From Zingiber officinale (lineage: Eukaryota; Streptophyta; Magnoliopsida; Zingiberales; Zingiberaceae): a stretch of DNA of 64,000 nt. Of this stretch, positions 1 to 10,439 are shown piece by piece. The stretch's first letter is position 1. Every line of letters begins with the position of its first letter. The position numbers and the translations under genes were made by a program. The notes under the pieces were generated by a model, which saw only the letters and a list, made by a program, of their open reading frames with translations, had not been told where the DNA came from and made no database searches. Location of the stretch: the NCBI RefSeq assembly GCF_018446385.1, contig NC_055992.1:21236877-21300876 (forward strand). The letters run 5' to 3'.

Positions 1-2685
1 TCATTCTTTGACATTCATTATGTTGATCGGACCTAGTTATTCTTCCAGCACCTACCTTTTTGCTCAAACCATTAATTAAAACATCCCCCTTTATTGCCTG
101 ATTTATGTAGAACATAGATTTGGTTTCTAATTCTATATTATCCTGCAATACTTTTCCATTAGGCAGAGATGGCATGGCGTTCAGCATTTTGATGGGAGGT
201 TTAGCTACATCTCCATTTGCATGTTTATGTTCATGAAATTTTGGGAAATTCTGTTCCTGAGCTCCTTGCACATTTTGCAGGCCTTCTCGAACTTTACTTA
301 TTTCTCTTTCCAGTCGAGCTATCTCTTCTTCCACCATTACCAGTTCTGCTAGCAGTTCCTTTGTCTGCACAAATGAGAGGATATTTAAACGGAAAAAAAA
401 ATACAAAAAAAATAAATACGACTCGTACGAATTTATTATTGGAAACCATAAAATTACCAAGCATGTGGTTGAGTAATAATTATTGATTGTCACAAACAAG
501 GCTTGGGTAACTTATTGAACAACAGCAACAAGTTGTATTAATTCTAACTAATTATCGTAAAGTACCTTGAGTAAGTTCTTAATAATGATGAGGTGCTTTA
601 ACTTTTGATGTTTCTCTACCTCTCCTTGAACCACCTAAGACACTTGCGATGTACAATCAAGCCATCTAAATCTCATTTGGATGTCCACAAAACTGACTTT
701 TTCTGTGGTAAAATAATTGCATCAACTTTTTCTTATTGAAAAAGTTTTGCGTGAAAAATAGATAGGGCCAGTGAAATTTAACATTATTGGTTTCTCAAAC
801 CTAATCATATCATGCATTGACTTAGGAGACTCTTGGAAAGGTGATGCGAGCAAGTATCAGGGATCAAAAATGCTCTACGGACTAGCTCTAGAAGAACCTG
901 CAATAGTAGGATCATCTGAACCCTGAAGTCAATAAATTTGCATCATGTTAAAAGTAGAAATGCAAAATAAAATCAGACAATCTTCCGTATGCCTTTTCTA
1001 AGAAAAAACTGGATATTCATTGATTGCATCCCAGAGACGATGTTTATATGGATATTTAAGACAATGTAATAACTAAGTACAAGTTCTGTTAGCTAGGTCC
1101 AAATTAGTTCTAGCCATATGCTTCCAGAATAATGCTAAAATAGCTTGGGCCTCGCATCTCATGATTGGTCTAAAAACTTTATTCAATTTATGTAAAAATT
1201 AGCCATCCATCACATTTATTTGTAGTCAATTGTAGAATTTGTTTTAAAAAAACTCACTTGTATTTGTATTTAATTAAAAGTTTATCAATACTTTTTCACA
1301 TTTGCAATTATTGCTTCTTATCATACTCTGATTGTTTAATCTTTAAATTGAACCTTCTACTGGTTATAGTGTTCAAATGCTTCAGATTCTACACAACACT
1401 GATTTATTTTTTTTTAAAAAAAATCATCATGATCAAGTTTTAAGCTAGAACCTTGGCCCTTTTTTATGACACAGGGGCGGAAAATAACCTTTTTAGGAAG
1501 GAAATTTGGGATATGCAGCGTTTTTAGAGCATTTTGTGGAACCAATGCACGTTCCAAAATTTCATGCACTCTCTCTTCATCACAGAGCATCCTCTGAAGG
1601 TCAGCAACCTGAAAATCAAGCAAATTATCCAACATTATTGTTTTGGTACAACAGAGAACTCCAAAGATTGACAACTTTGAGGCACTTCTGGCCAATCAAT
1701 TTACACTACTTAATGGGCAGAATAGATGGCTTGGTAGATGCAAGACAAGTGTTTACAAACCAATGCTCATCCGAGAAAAGAAAGAATTTTACCTGAAGAA
1801 CAAAACTAAAAAAGAAGGAAGACATTCAAATATTTTTCTCCTAGTGTGAATCAAACAGAGAGGAAGAGGGCAAGCTTATTTTAACATTCTATTTCTTTTC
1901 TCCAATCCTATGAGAAATTAAATCATGGCTCTAAAAAAAAAGAGGGTTCCCTGTTTTCTACCATTTCATAGCCAATTCCCTTAATCAAGAAACAAAATTC
2001 TTTCTCCCTCTTTCTGCTATCCTTATTTATTTTATTTATTCTTTTTCCTTATTCCAGTTTCTCAATCAGAAGCAAATAAAATTAGTAATATAATAAAACC
2101 TTTGTCCCAGTAGTAACTCACCTCCTTTTCGAGCTCTAATCTTCTCTGTTTGTTACCATTACTCTTGTTTTCCTGCACAAGAAACATTGGATGGATCAGC
2201 CGATATCACGAAACCCATGTTCCCATTAAAGAGGTGATTAAAGATTAACCAAGCAACCGCATTAAACAGAATAACTGCACCCAAAGATAACACCTTTTCC
2301 CTTGCCTATCAACAAAGTATCACCTCCGCGAACAACCACCAAAATACCCTCTAAGAACAAACGAAAGCAAACCCAGCAAAATTACCATAGTGGAGACGAC
2401 AGCGACCGGATCCGCAACAAGCCCCTCGTCGGCATGCCCCATCAGGAGCAATAGCAACAATAAGCGGCCGCCCCGAGTCGAGCTGGTACGACCAGTAGCA
2501 TCCCACTTAAAGAGGAGCCCAGGGGAGATGGCGGTATGAATAAGTGGAAGGGAGTTGGAGGCTTCGGGAGCAAGGAAGCAAGCGCGCGAGTGTCTTGGGC
2601 TCGGGCTTTCTGAAGATGGAGAGGAGGATGGAAGGGAGCTTTCGGAGGAGGTTGGGATCTCCGGCTGCGGATGGACATTTGGCAC
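1..2685 (-). CDS. MIP1 leucine-zipper / DUF547-family protein, 5' part (3' end beyond window)
   Basis: Exons read on the minus strand: 2685-2386, 2172-2122, 1608-1489 and 364-1 (open at the edge). All introns are GT-AG and all junctions are phase 0, which supports the model. Exon 1 gives about 100 Ser/Pro-rich residues. Exons 2-4 give the N-terminal coiled coil typical of the plant 'ternary complex factor MIP1 leucine-zipper' domain: KQRRLELEKE, then VADLQRMLCDEERVHEILER, then TKELLAELVMVEEEIARLER. The family normally carries a DUF547 domain in its C-terminal half, which would lie left of position 1. The biochemical role of this family is poorly known, and the coiled coil suggests protein-protein contact. 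The start at 2685 is the first ATG of the open frame. The exon-1 donor (ATG|GTAATT) was chosen because it restores phase; a second donor at about 2323 does not. Family call fairly sure, exon 1 less so. Confidence 0.75.
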
Positions 2686-2998
2686 CTCGCTTAGCTTCCA
2701 ATCTCCGCTTTGCGAATAGTTTAGGTTCCTCCAAGGAAGAGGACTCGTGAGAAAGAAGGGAGAGATGAGGCCCGCTTGGGTAGTTCTTTAAAATATAAAA
2801 AAATAGAAAAACACCCATCTCTCAATGTTTTATCGCTAGAATATCTCTTTTTTCAAGTATTATTATAGGAACTACTGGGAGACCGGAGATGCTCTCTTCC
2901 ACGACTGTTCGGCTTATGCATATAATCTCATTTTTTTCCCCTTGTCTGACGTACCGTGAGCTTAGATTTCCATTGTCATCACAAGGGTAAGCATCTAA
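2686..2998 (-). promoter_or_regulatory. Probable promoter / 5' UTR of the MIP1-DUF547 gene
   Basis: This is the 313 bp upstream of the proposed ATG. An AT-rich TATA-like stretch at about 2788-2801 (minus strand TTTTATATTTTAAAG) sits roughly 105 bp upstream of the start, with a GA-rich purine tract just downstream. No other motif is convincing. A 60-codon open frame at 2822-3004 resembles nothing I know and is not called. The MITE at 2999 marks the distal limit. Confidence 0.35.
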
Positions 2999-3284
2999 GA
3001 CCATTCACACAATTTTCCTATCCAAAATAAATAATTTAAGATAAAAAAATTACTTTATTAAATTTGAATATTCATTTTTCAATACATCATATATCAGTTT
3101 CCCTATTTCTTCTCTCTCTTCTATAATATTTAGGGAATGAAATTCATTTCCTAAATTTAAAGAAGTACTATTCATAAATGCATAATTTAGAGAATCGATA
3201 GAGTAGCTGATGTAAAGATTTTTTAATTACCCTATCTAAAATTTAAGGTAAAATTTTTGAATAGGGTATCTGATGTGAATGCTC
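2999..3284. mobile_element. Tourist-like MITE (PIF/Harbinger type), 286 bp
   Basis: The ends are imperfect inverted repeats: left GACCATTCACAC, right (reverse complement) GAGCATTCACAT. The 3-bp target duplication TAA occurs at 2996-2998 and 3285-3287. Its right half (about 3128-3284) matches the right end of the large Harbinger element at 8690-8833: shared stretches are CCTAAATTTA, GTACTATTCATA and AAAATTTAAGGTAAAAT, followed by the same terminal GTATCTGATGTG-ATGCTC. It has no coding capacity. It is a non-autonomous derivative of that family, lying 86 bp from it. Confidence 0.8.
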
Positions 3285-3724
3285 TAAAAATAATACGCAT
3301 GGTATGGTATGTACAGATGACATTCTATTATTATCTCATAGTGATATATTTTTAATTATCTAGTCAGTTAGAATATCTATATCAGTTTCTCTATCAAAAT
3401 CTCTAAAATTTAAGATAAACTATCAACTTTATTAAATTTAGAGAATCCCTTTTCAATGCATAGTACATCAGCTACTCTATAATTTATCATATATTTATTT
3501 ATTTATTTATTATTATTTCTCTCTTCTCTGTACTTTTTTATTATTATCTATATTAATAATTTTGCACCAACTATTCTAACGTCTATATTCCTCCAACGGT
3601 CATATTTTTTTAAGTATAAAATCACATAATATCATGAGTACCTATTCATATCATCAATCTCATATAACTATAATTTTTCCAATAATGTCTCATTTCATTA
3701 GTAATTACGATTATCTATTTTCTT

Positions 3725-4971
3725 CTGATGATAAGTTGGAAACAATTGTAACTGTCTTTTTAATTGAAGATTCATTAGATGATGAAGAAGATTCATGATC
3801 ACAGATCATTCTCAGCGAGCAACGACGTGCATTTATTAGGAGAAATCCTTTAGAGGGTCACATACGTCTCTTCAATGACTACTTTGTTGATGCATCGGTA
3901 TATCCTCCTAATATATTCAGGAGGTTTCGGATGAATCATGACCTCTTTCTTCGAATTCTTAACAATGTGGAGAATCATGAACCATACTTCGTTCAAAGAA
4001 GAAATGTTGCTGGAACTCTTGGGCTTTCTTCTTTACAAAAGGTGACTGCCACCATGAGGATCCTTGCTTATGGAGTTGGAGCTGATCTCATGGATGAGTA
4101 TGTAAGAATTGGAGAAACCACATCAATAAGAGCATGAAACTTTTTGTCAAAACTGTAATCTCGATCTTTGGAGATGAGTACTTGAGGTCTCCAAACAGCA
4201 ATGACATTGCTAGATTGTTAGCAGTCGATGATAAACGGGGATTTCCAGGTATGTTGGGGAGCATTGACTGCATGCACTGGAAATGGAAGAATTGTTCGAC
4301 TGCATGGAGAGGTATGTATACTGGTCATGCACATGAGCCAACAATTATTTTGGAAGCAGTGGTGTCTTATGATCTTTGGATATGACATGTATTTTTTGGT
4401 TTACCTGGGTCACATAATGATATCAATGTGCTGAAAAGATCTAATATATTTACAGAACTTGTTGAAAGGTCATGCTCCTAAAGTTAACTACTCAATCAAT
4501 GGCCACAATTATACTATGGGATACTATCTTGCAGATGGAATCTATCATTCATGGTCTACATTTGTCAAAATCATTCCAACACCACGAGGTCGTAAAAGGC
4601 AATTGTTTGCATCAGCTCAAGAATCTACGAGGAAGGATGTCAAGCGAGCATTTGAAATTCTACAGGCACGCTTTGCAATTATTCGTGGACCAGCACGATA
4701 TTTTTGTCAATCTGTACTAAAAGATATTATGATGGTCTGCATAATATTACACAACATGATCATTAAGGATGAAAGAGATTCTTACCTTAGAGCACATGAC
4801 TATGATTATGACCAAGAAGATGATACAAACCTAGAACCAATTTCCCGTTATCCCACTTCTCAATTTGTGGATTTCCTTCAATGTCATCACGACATTAGAA
4901 ACGAAGAAACTCATTCACAACTACAATTTGATCTTATTGAACATCAATGGATGCTACGAGGTGAAGAGTGA
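3725..4971 (+). pseudogene. PIF/Harbinger transposase (HARBI1-like nuclease), broken
   Basis: The translation runs through about 3725-4136, 4134-4385 and 4459-4971 in changing frames. The N-terminal part holds the helical DNA-binding region (NPLEGHIRLFNDYF, then LQKVTATMRILAYG). The nuclease core shows the first catalytic Asp in GSIDCMHWKWKNC, followed by WRGMYTGHA and, in family order, LPGSHNDINVL with the second Asp and a C-terminal block (RKDVKRAFEILQARFAIIRG, then CIILHNMII) holding the Glu-bearing helix. Defects: a 1-base frameshift near 4130, a TGA in the motif normally read W-I-W near 4383, a frameshift near 4450, and a stop near 3797. It cannot make a full protein as it stands. It pairs with the Myb-like ORF1 at 5179-7533. 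Confidence 0.85.
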
Positions 4972-5769
4972 ACCAATATCAACCAAAATATGTGTTTTTA
5001 TGTTACATTTTATTTACAATGTTATTGCATTTGAATTTAAGTTGGTTTTGATGTAATGTTGTATGATGAAATAGCATATTTACAAATTAAACCATAATAA
5101 AATTTCAATTGTTGTTCCAAAAAACATAATACAGTAGCATATTTACAACATAATACCAAAAGTATAAAATCTGATATATCAATTCTTCATATTTTGAAGA
5201 ATTTGTAATCGTCGTTTCATAATGTACTCTTGTTGCACTTCATCCAATCCACTAATATCCATCAACATAATCTTTTCATTTTTTTCTTTCTCAACCATCG
5301 TGATCAAACAATCTTTCTGCTTCACCTTTTCTTTTTTAATTTCTATTTTCAGCTTAATCTTCTCCTTTTCAATTTCTACCAACATATCTATTTTGGCCAT
5401 CTTTTCATCGTGGAGTTGCTTCTTGTCATTGGTTATTCGCTCAACCATTGCTTCAAGTTGTTTCGATTTTTCTTCTTTGCGAATTTTTTTCTTCTCTTGA
5501 TCTTTTTGAACCTTCCTGCCTTGTGGTCTCTCCCAATGAGAGGACATTGAAGACAAGTCATCATCTCCCAAATTTATAGTGTGTGGGGTAGAAGGAGAAG
5601 CAGAAGTAATTTTTCTTTTTTTCCCCTTGACTTCTTCTTTCTGCAATATCCATTTTGGTTGATATCTTAATATTTCCCAACAATGCTCAAATGTGAATTC
5701 ATTGTTTTCATTCTCTTTGTAGCTAGCTTTGGCCAGATTAATTTGTAAAGAGTACAAATTTATCATGAT

Positions 5770-5867
5770 CAAAAGTGTTTGCATATCAAAGAAAATAACT
5801 TGAACAAAAAAAATCTAAAAAGTGTTTGCATATCAAACAAAATAACCTGAACCAAAAAAATGTGTAC
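5770..5867. repeat. Tandem duplication of about 50 bp at the ORF1 intron
   Basis: AGTGTTTGCATATCAAA, followed by AATAAC-TGAAC-AAAAAAA, occurs twice in a row (from about 5771 and about 5821) with few differences. It covers the intron between the two ORF1 exons and probably hides the original acceptor site. Confidence 0.7.
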
Positions 5868-5906
5868 CTTATCATTCTCACTATGACCACTTTAATGCAA
5901 GTTTTC

Positions 5907-7156
5907 TGTTGGATCGTGAAAGCGCTAGAGGGGGGTGAATAGCGATCGAAGAATTTGAAGCGAGTACGCAGCGGAAAAATGAAAATCACAATGTTAACAA
6001 GAACCAGTTTTACTTGGTTTGGAGCCTTCGTCGACTCCTACTCCAAAGCTTGCACTCGTTGAGTGCTTTCGTTGGGCAATCACTAATAGTTCGTAAATTG
6101 ATTACAACAGAAGGTACAGGAACTATTAAATCAAAATACCGACAACAATAAGAAAAAAACTTGAACCGCAAGTTGTCGGAGTAGCTTCGCAGCGTCGCAA
6201 GGGCAGAGCACAACAAAGCAATTGTAGCAGGAGTTGTTGTTCTAATGCTATGTGGAGGCCTTCTTTTATAAGCATACTCCGAGCGCCCAGATCTCTTCCG
6301 GATGCCCGAACCACCATTTTCCATAAATTCCTTCTCCTGCAAGAAAATGTTAGTCTGAGGCAAAATAAAGGTTAAACTACCCTGCAAAAAAGAAGTTAGC
6401 ACAATTTATAATCAAACAGAGTAGTAATTATATTCTGTTTCCTCGAGACCGAAATTTAGTCACAATTTCAACTTAGATTTCCGAAATGGTTCTAAGTTGG
6501 ATCGACGCCTAAGTTCCCTAACTGGGAACGCGTTCTCATCGAGTCACTCCCCTCTAGTGACTTACCTTAACTTACCTGTCAGACGTCCGGTCAACCCATC
6601 GACCTGTCTGAACTTAGTGTCAGCTATCAGGTCAGCCTGTCGACCTAGCCGGACTTCCCTACAACACTGAGTTATCACAATAGATAAAATAATACAGTAA
6701 AACAGTGTTAACAGAATTCAAGATTCGCTAGTCCGGTCGACCGCGAAAACCAGTTGGTTACATATAACCTAGGTTTACCTCCCTAGGGTTGCCTAGCTTC
6801 ACTTACTAGGACTTCCATTGCCCGGCTTTACTCACCAGGACTTCCTCCACTTAGCTTCACTCACTAGGGCCCGACTTCACTCACCGGGACTTCCGTCACC
6901 TAGCTTCACTCACTAGGGTCCGGCTTCACTCACTGAGACTTCCACCACCTAGCTTCACCCACTAGGGTCTGCTTCACTCACCAGGACTTCCACTTTTCCT
7001 AACCTTTGGTTAGGACTTACGTTTGCTAGTCATCTAGTCCTGACTAGACTTTTCTCTCCCAAACATCAAGTCTTGTTTGGGGCAACCCTTGGTCAAATTG
7101 ACCAAACTTAGGTATATTGTCAAACATCGAAACCCTAGAGGTCGATTACACCAACA
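5907..7156 (-). mobile_element. Solo LTR, 1250 bp, inserted in Harbinger ORF1
   Basis: It starts TGTTGGATCG and ends ACACCAACA (TG...CA) with a perfect 5-bp target duplication TTTTC (5902-5906 and 7157-7161). No coding domain lies between, so it is either a solo LTR or a very small LTR element. The outermost sequence near 5920-5943 (GCGCTAGAGGGGGGTGAATA) and the CTTCACTCACTAGG / GGACTTCC unit, repeated several times at about 6785-6995, are typical of an abundant plant repeat family. Two more copies, in the opposite orientation, lie at 23766-25052 and 35811-37154. Removing it rejoins the ORF1 frame, so it arrived after the Harbinger insertion. Confidence 0.85.
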
Positions 7157-8412
7157 TTTTCAACTTGAGCCGAGCAAACACAAAACTTATCGACTGAACG
7201 TTGGATAGTGCTCCAACGATTTGTTAGTGAGTGAATGGTTCATTCTTGAAAATTAGGCTTCTTGCATTCATGGTAGTATTGATGTACCCTACTCCAAAAT
7301 GTAATGGATTTTTTATCGTTCCCAACAATTGCATCTAAGCTTATACTAAGCCAACCACTAACTAATATTTTGTCTTCTTCATGAGTGAAATTGACACCTC
7401 GCTGAGTTTTTTTACTAGTGCCTTCGGTGGTAGTTTGAGGAGTCGGAATAGCCGTCACAAAATCATTTAGAAGGTTTGGATCTCTATCTTGTAAAAGTTG
7501 AGTAAAGATTTCATCACCACTTTGAGGATCCATAGTGCTAAAAAATTAAACAATTTATCATATAATCAACATGTACAGATACTAGTTACACTAATCGTGA
7601 AAAAAATTTATAGTAGATGGTGATCTCAATTTCCTTCTTAAGTTAAACTTTCCATGCAACAAAATCATTTATTTCCTTACACTCATTGCATAAGACATTA
7701 TTGATGAAAATACCATTGTTTCAAAGAATCGGTGCCACGCGCAGCATACTAGATCTCACACACACCTAACTCTTTGCTCGTTTCCCATGATTTTTAGTTA
7801 AGCCAACTCTCCATTACAAAATTAAACATATAAACATGGGAACAAGCAGATGAAAAAAAAGAAGTTAAAATCACTAAAACCAAACGAACATGTAGAAATG
7901 CAGATGCGCAACAAATATTAATTGTTTTCATTAAACGACTTCAATTCATTTATGAACCAAGGCAATCAAGTCATTTCACAAACACCTATTAAAAATCACA
8001 ATCAACCAACTTTATAATCACACAACCAAAACTCTCCATAAACACCTCACAACTGTAACATGCACGACTCTTCTCCAAGAAAAAAATAACTAAAAATGAC
8101 AAAAGAACCCCTTGCGTTGATAAACTATACAAAAATTTTAAAAAATTCCTTCGTAAAATCTGCACATTCATACAAAAACAACAATGAAGCAACCAAAAAT
8201 AAAATTGCAAGATAAATACAAAGAAAATAAAATCATGAGAAAACGTACAAGTTCCCAATCAATGATTTAGTGATCCCAAACTCAGAATGTGAAATCTGTC
8301 GATAAATGCTCCAAAAACCCTAGGGAGAGAAAATAAAAACTCAGAATGCTCTTCCACGGATGGCTGTCGATCTATAAAATCTAGAGAAATAAAGTGTGAG
8401 AGGTTTTAAAAA

Positions 8413-8694
8413 TGAGAGTTGAGAGAAGAAGAAATAGACGTCGAGAGAAGAAACGACAAACGACAAACCTTTGAGCAGAGAAGAAGAAATGACAAACCTG
8501 AGCGAGAAGAAGAAACAGGTGTTGAGAGGAGAAGAAACAACAAACCTTTGAGCAAAGAAGAAAAAATGATAAACCTGAGCGAGAAGAAGAAACTGGCGTT
8601 GAGAGAAGAAAAAATGGCAAACCTTTGAGTAGAGAAAAAGAAACGACAAACATGTGGATGAGAATAATATTTTAATGTTTAGGGTAGTGTTTTC
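8413..8694. repeat. 77-bp tandem repeats near the Harbinger right end
   Basis: CAAACCTTTGAG begins at 8464, 8541 and 8618, exactly 77 bp apart, with GAGCGAGAAGAAGAAAC in between. About three purine-rich copies are present. They create long open frames on both strands that I do not regard as genes. They are subterminal to the element and could be transposase or ORF1 binding sites, but this is inference. Confidence 0.8.
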
Positions 8695-8836
8695 ATTCCC
8701 TAAATTTAGGGAGGTACTATTCATAGAATCTAAATTTAGGAAACTAGTAGGGTATCTGATACAAGGGATTTTTTTAGGTAATATATAAAATTTAAGGTAA
8801 AATGTATATTTAGAGTATCTGATGTGGATGCTCTTA

Positions 8837-8959
8837 GGCTGCTTATCACAGTTTGTCTAAATAATTTATCTTAAGACCAACCTAGATAAATCCAATATTT
8901 ACATGATAGAAATAGATACTCTCACACAGGAACTGCTACTAATCATCACAGGCCTCTAG
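8837..8959. other. Spacer, nothing recognised
   Basis: Sequence just outside the Harbinger target duplication. It probably belongs to the older LINE-containing host sequence. No motif seen. Confidence 0.4.
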
Positions 8960-10030
8960 GTATGAGATATACTTTTTAGAAACTTAGGAATCCCTATAGC
9001 CTCCCAAAAATTAAAAATATCCAACTATAGCATGCTAATGGACTCCCTCACACGGAGGATCAACTCTCGGCCCAAGTCTACATCATCTTATATAATGAAA
9101 GCACAGTTCGTATCATCAATTCTGCAGGGGGTTGAGTGTTAATGGATGTCTATTCTACCTCTATCCTATGTAGTTATAAATTGCATTTACAGTATCTACT
9201 GATCCTTTATAGGATGACTAAGAGGCCCCTAGTTCGAACACAAGGAGGAAGGTGGTCTTGGCTTGAGTGATTTACGAGAATGGAACCTCTCGCTATTGGC
9301 AAAGTTTCTATGGCGCGTACAGGACAAGCAAGGCACACTATGAATAAGATGGGTGCACCATATGTACTTTTAGCGAGTAGGGATATAGGGGTGGCAAGTC
9401 AAAAATACGAACTCTCCACTCATTAAGCAGTTGGTACACATCTGGGGCAGTATTCTTAGCGTGGTAAGTAGTCCAGAGGTTGCAATATAGATTCTTTCCG
9501 ATCAGTTTAGTCGAAGGAAGGGACGTGTTAGGAGGGCCTATGATCATTTCAGAGACTTCAGAGTTAGGAAGCCTTGGATGAAAATGGTGTGGTAGAAATA
9601 TCTCCAATTGAGTCATGCTTTCACAGTATGCCTGTTGGCTCATAAGAGGCTTCCGGTGCGAACTCGACAAGATTACCTAAAGGACATGTGATGCACCTTC
9701 TACCAACACGAGGAGAAGACATTGGATCATGTCTTTTTCATATGTGAGTCGACCAATCAGCTTTGAGGGTATCAGAGTGTGGTTGCAGATGCAACCCCGG
9801 ATGGTCACGTACCGGGCATGCTACTGGCATTTAAGCATTATTTCTAGGGGATCTCCACCCTAACCAAGGCTCGCCAGTTTGCCATGTCAGTGATGGTTCA
9901 TCATATTTGGTTGGCAAGGAATCATAGTATGTTTGAGGGGATGCGCTTTGATGGCAAGCTAGTTTTCAAGAAGATGCAAGTACATGTCTTCATGACACTG
10001 GACATATACTCTGATCAAGTACTTAGGCAA
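8960..10030 (+). pseudogene. LINE (non-LTR retrotransposon) relic, C-terminal RT / zf-RVT region
   Basis: Reading the plus strand with several frame changes gives the linker after LINE reverse transcriptase (AGG...QLINSVLQG-like near 9080-9130), then GGLGLSDLREWNLSLLAKFL (about 9247-9310), the K-rich middle, and the zf-RVT region (HAFTVCLLAHKRLPVRTR near 9610-9670, then HEEKTLDHVFFICESTNQL near 9700-9760), and finally the 'IWLARNHSMFEG' tail. Stops occur throughout, for example near 9345, 9590 and 9690. The family of proteins is the LINE-1-like group common in plants. Only the 3' part remains, and upstream RT motifs were not found. Confidence 0.75.
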
Positions 10031-10439
10031 GGTTGATACATTCTGTCCATGCAATTTTTTAGATACGAGTCTACTTCACATACTTTTAGCATACATTCTC
10101 ATAGATCGATCCCAATTGGGAACATATATTTTAGCATACATGTAGATTAGTATAGTGAGAGCATAAATTTTGTTATCACTTGAGTGTAGGGATCAATTGA
10201 ACACTTAGTGAGAGTGTAGGGATCATTTGAACACTTAGCAAAAGCATGCATTTTGAACTCATAGTCATCATACATGTAGATAGGGGACGACAGATCCACT
10301 GAGGAGTAGAGAGATGACATCCAGCATTTGTATGAAGTTTTATAAGGTCTCTATCCATTATCCACACCAGACATTTTGGTATGCCACATAAGATATGTTG
10401 GTTGATGTGGATATAGGTTAAGGGCAAAGAATAAATTAG
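10031..10439. other. Spacer with a short duplicated motif
   Basis: No gene seen. GTGTAGGGATCA-TTGAACACTTAG is repeated at about 10184 and 10214 (30-bp spacing). It may be the 3' untranslated tail of the LINE relic. Confidence 0.35.

Larger units (their letters stand above)
5179..7533 (-). pseudogene. PIF/Harbinger ORF1 (Myb/trihelix-like DNA-binding protein), split by a solo LTR
   Basis: ORF1 proteins of PIF/Harbinger elements bind the terminal repeats and help the transposase. Exon 1 begins at 7533 (MDPQSGDEIF) and contains the SANT/trihelix helix region, FTHEEDKILVSGWLSISLDA, then WSRVHQYYHE. After an in-frame TGA near 7240 the frame continues to NRWSTIQRSVDKF, is cut at 7161 by the solo LTR 5907-7156, and resumes at 5906 to a donor at 5868 (AAG|GTACAC). 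The last exon (about 5784-5179) has the conserved FTFEHCWEIL and a Lys/Glu-rich coiled-coil tail. An exact acceptor for the last intron is not visible, and a 50-bp duplication lies there. It is non-functional because of two stops plus the insertion. Confidence 0.8.
3371..8833. mobile_element. PIF/Harbinger DNA transposon, 5.46 kb, full length but decayed
   Basis: The target duplication TTA occurs at 3368-3370 and 8834-8836. The terminal inverted repeats are left GAATATCTATATCAG and right (reverse complement) GAGCATCCACATCAG. Inside are the two genes expected of this superfamily, arranged convergently: a DDE transposase on the plus strand (3725-4971) and a Myb/trihelix-like ORF1 on the minus strand (7533-5179). 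Both carry stops and frameshifts, and ORF1 is split by a solo LTR (5907-7156). The stretch 7540-8400 is AT-rich without a gene. At 8413-8694 there is a short tandem array near the right end. The combination of TIR, 3-bp TSD and gene content makes the assignment firm. Confidence 0.88.

Noticed and set aside
2320-2385. Extension of MIP1-gene exon 1 to a donor at about 2323
   Set aside because: That donor puts exon 1 out of phase with exon 2; the donor at 2385 keeps phase 0.
2822-3004. 60-codon minus-strand frame upstream of the MIP1 gene
   Set aside because: Unrecognised, overlaps the MITE edge, and too short to support alone.
5179-5784. Lysine-rich coiled-coil protein as an independent host gene
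   Set aside because: FTFEHCWEIL and its position with the upstream trihelix exon show that it is the second exon of Harbinger ORF1.
8341-8724. Phe/Ser-rich minus-strand frame and Lys/Glu-rich plus-strand frame
   Set aside because: Both are by-products of the 77-bp tandem repeats inside the Harbinger element.
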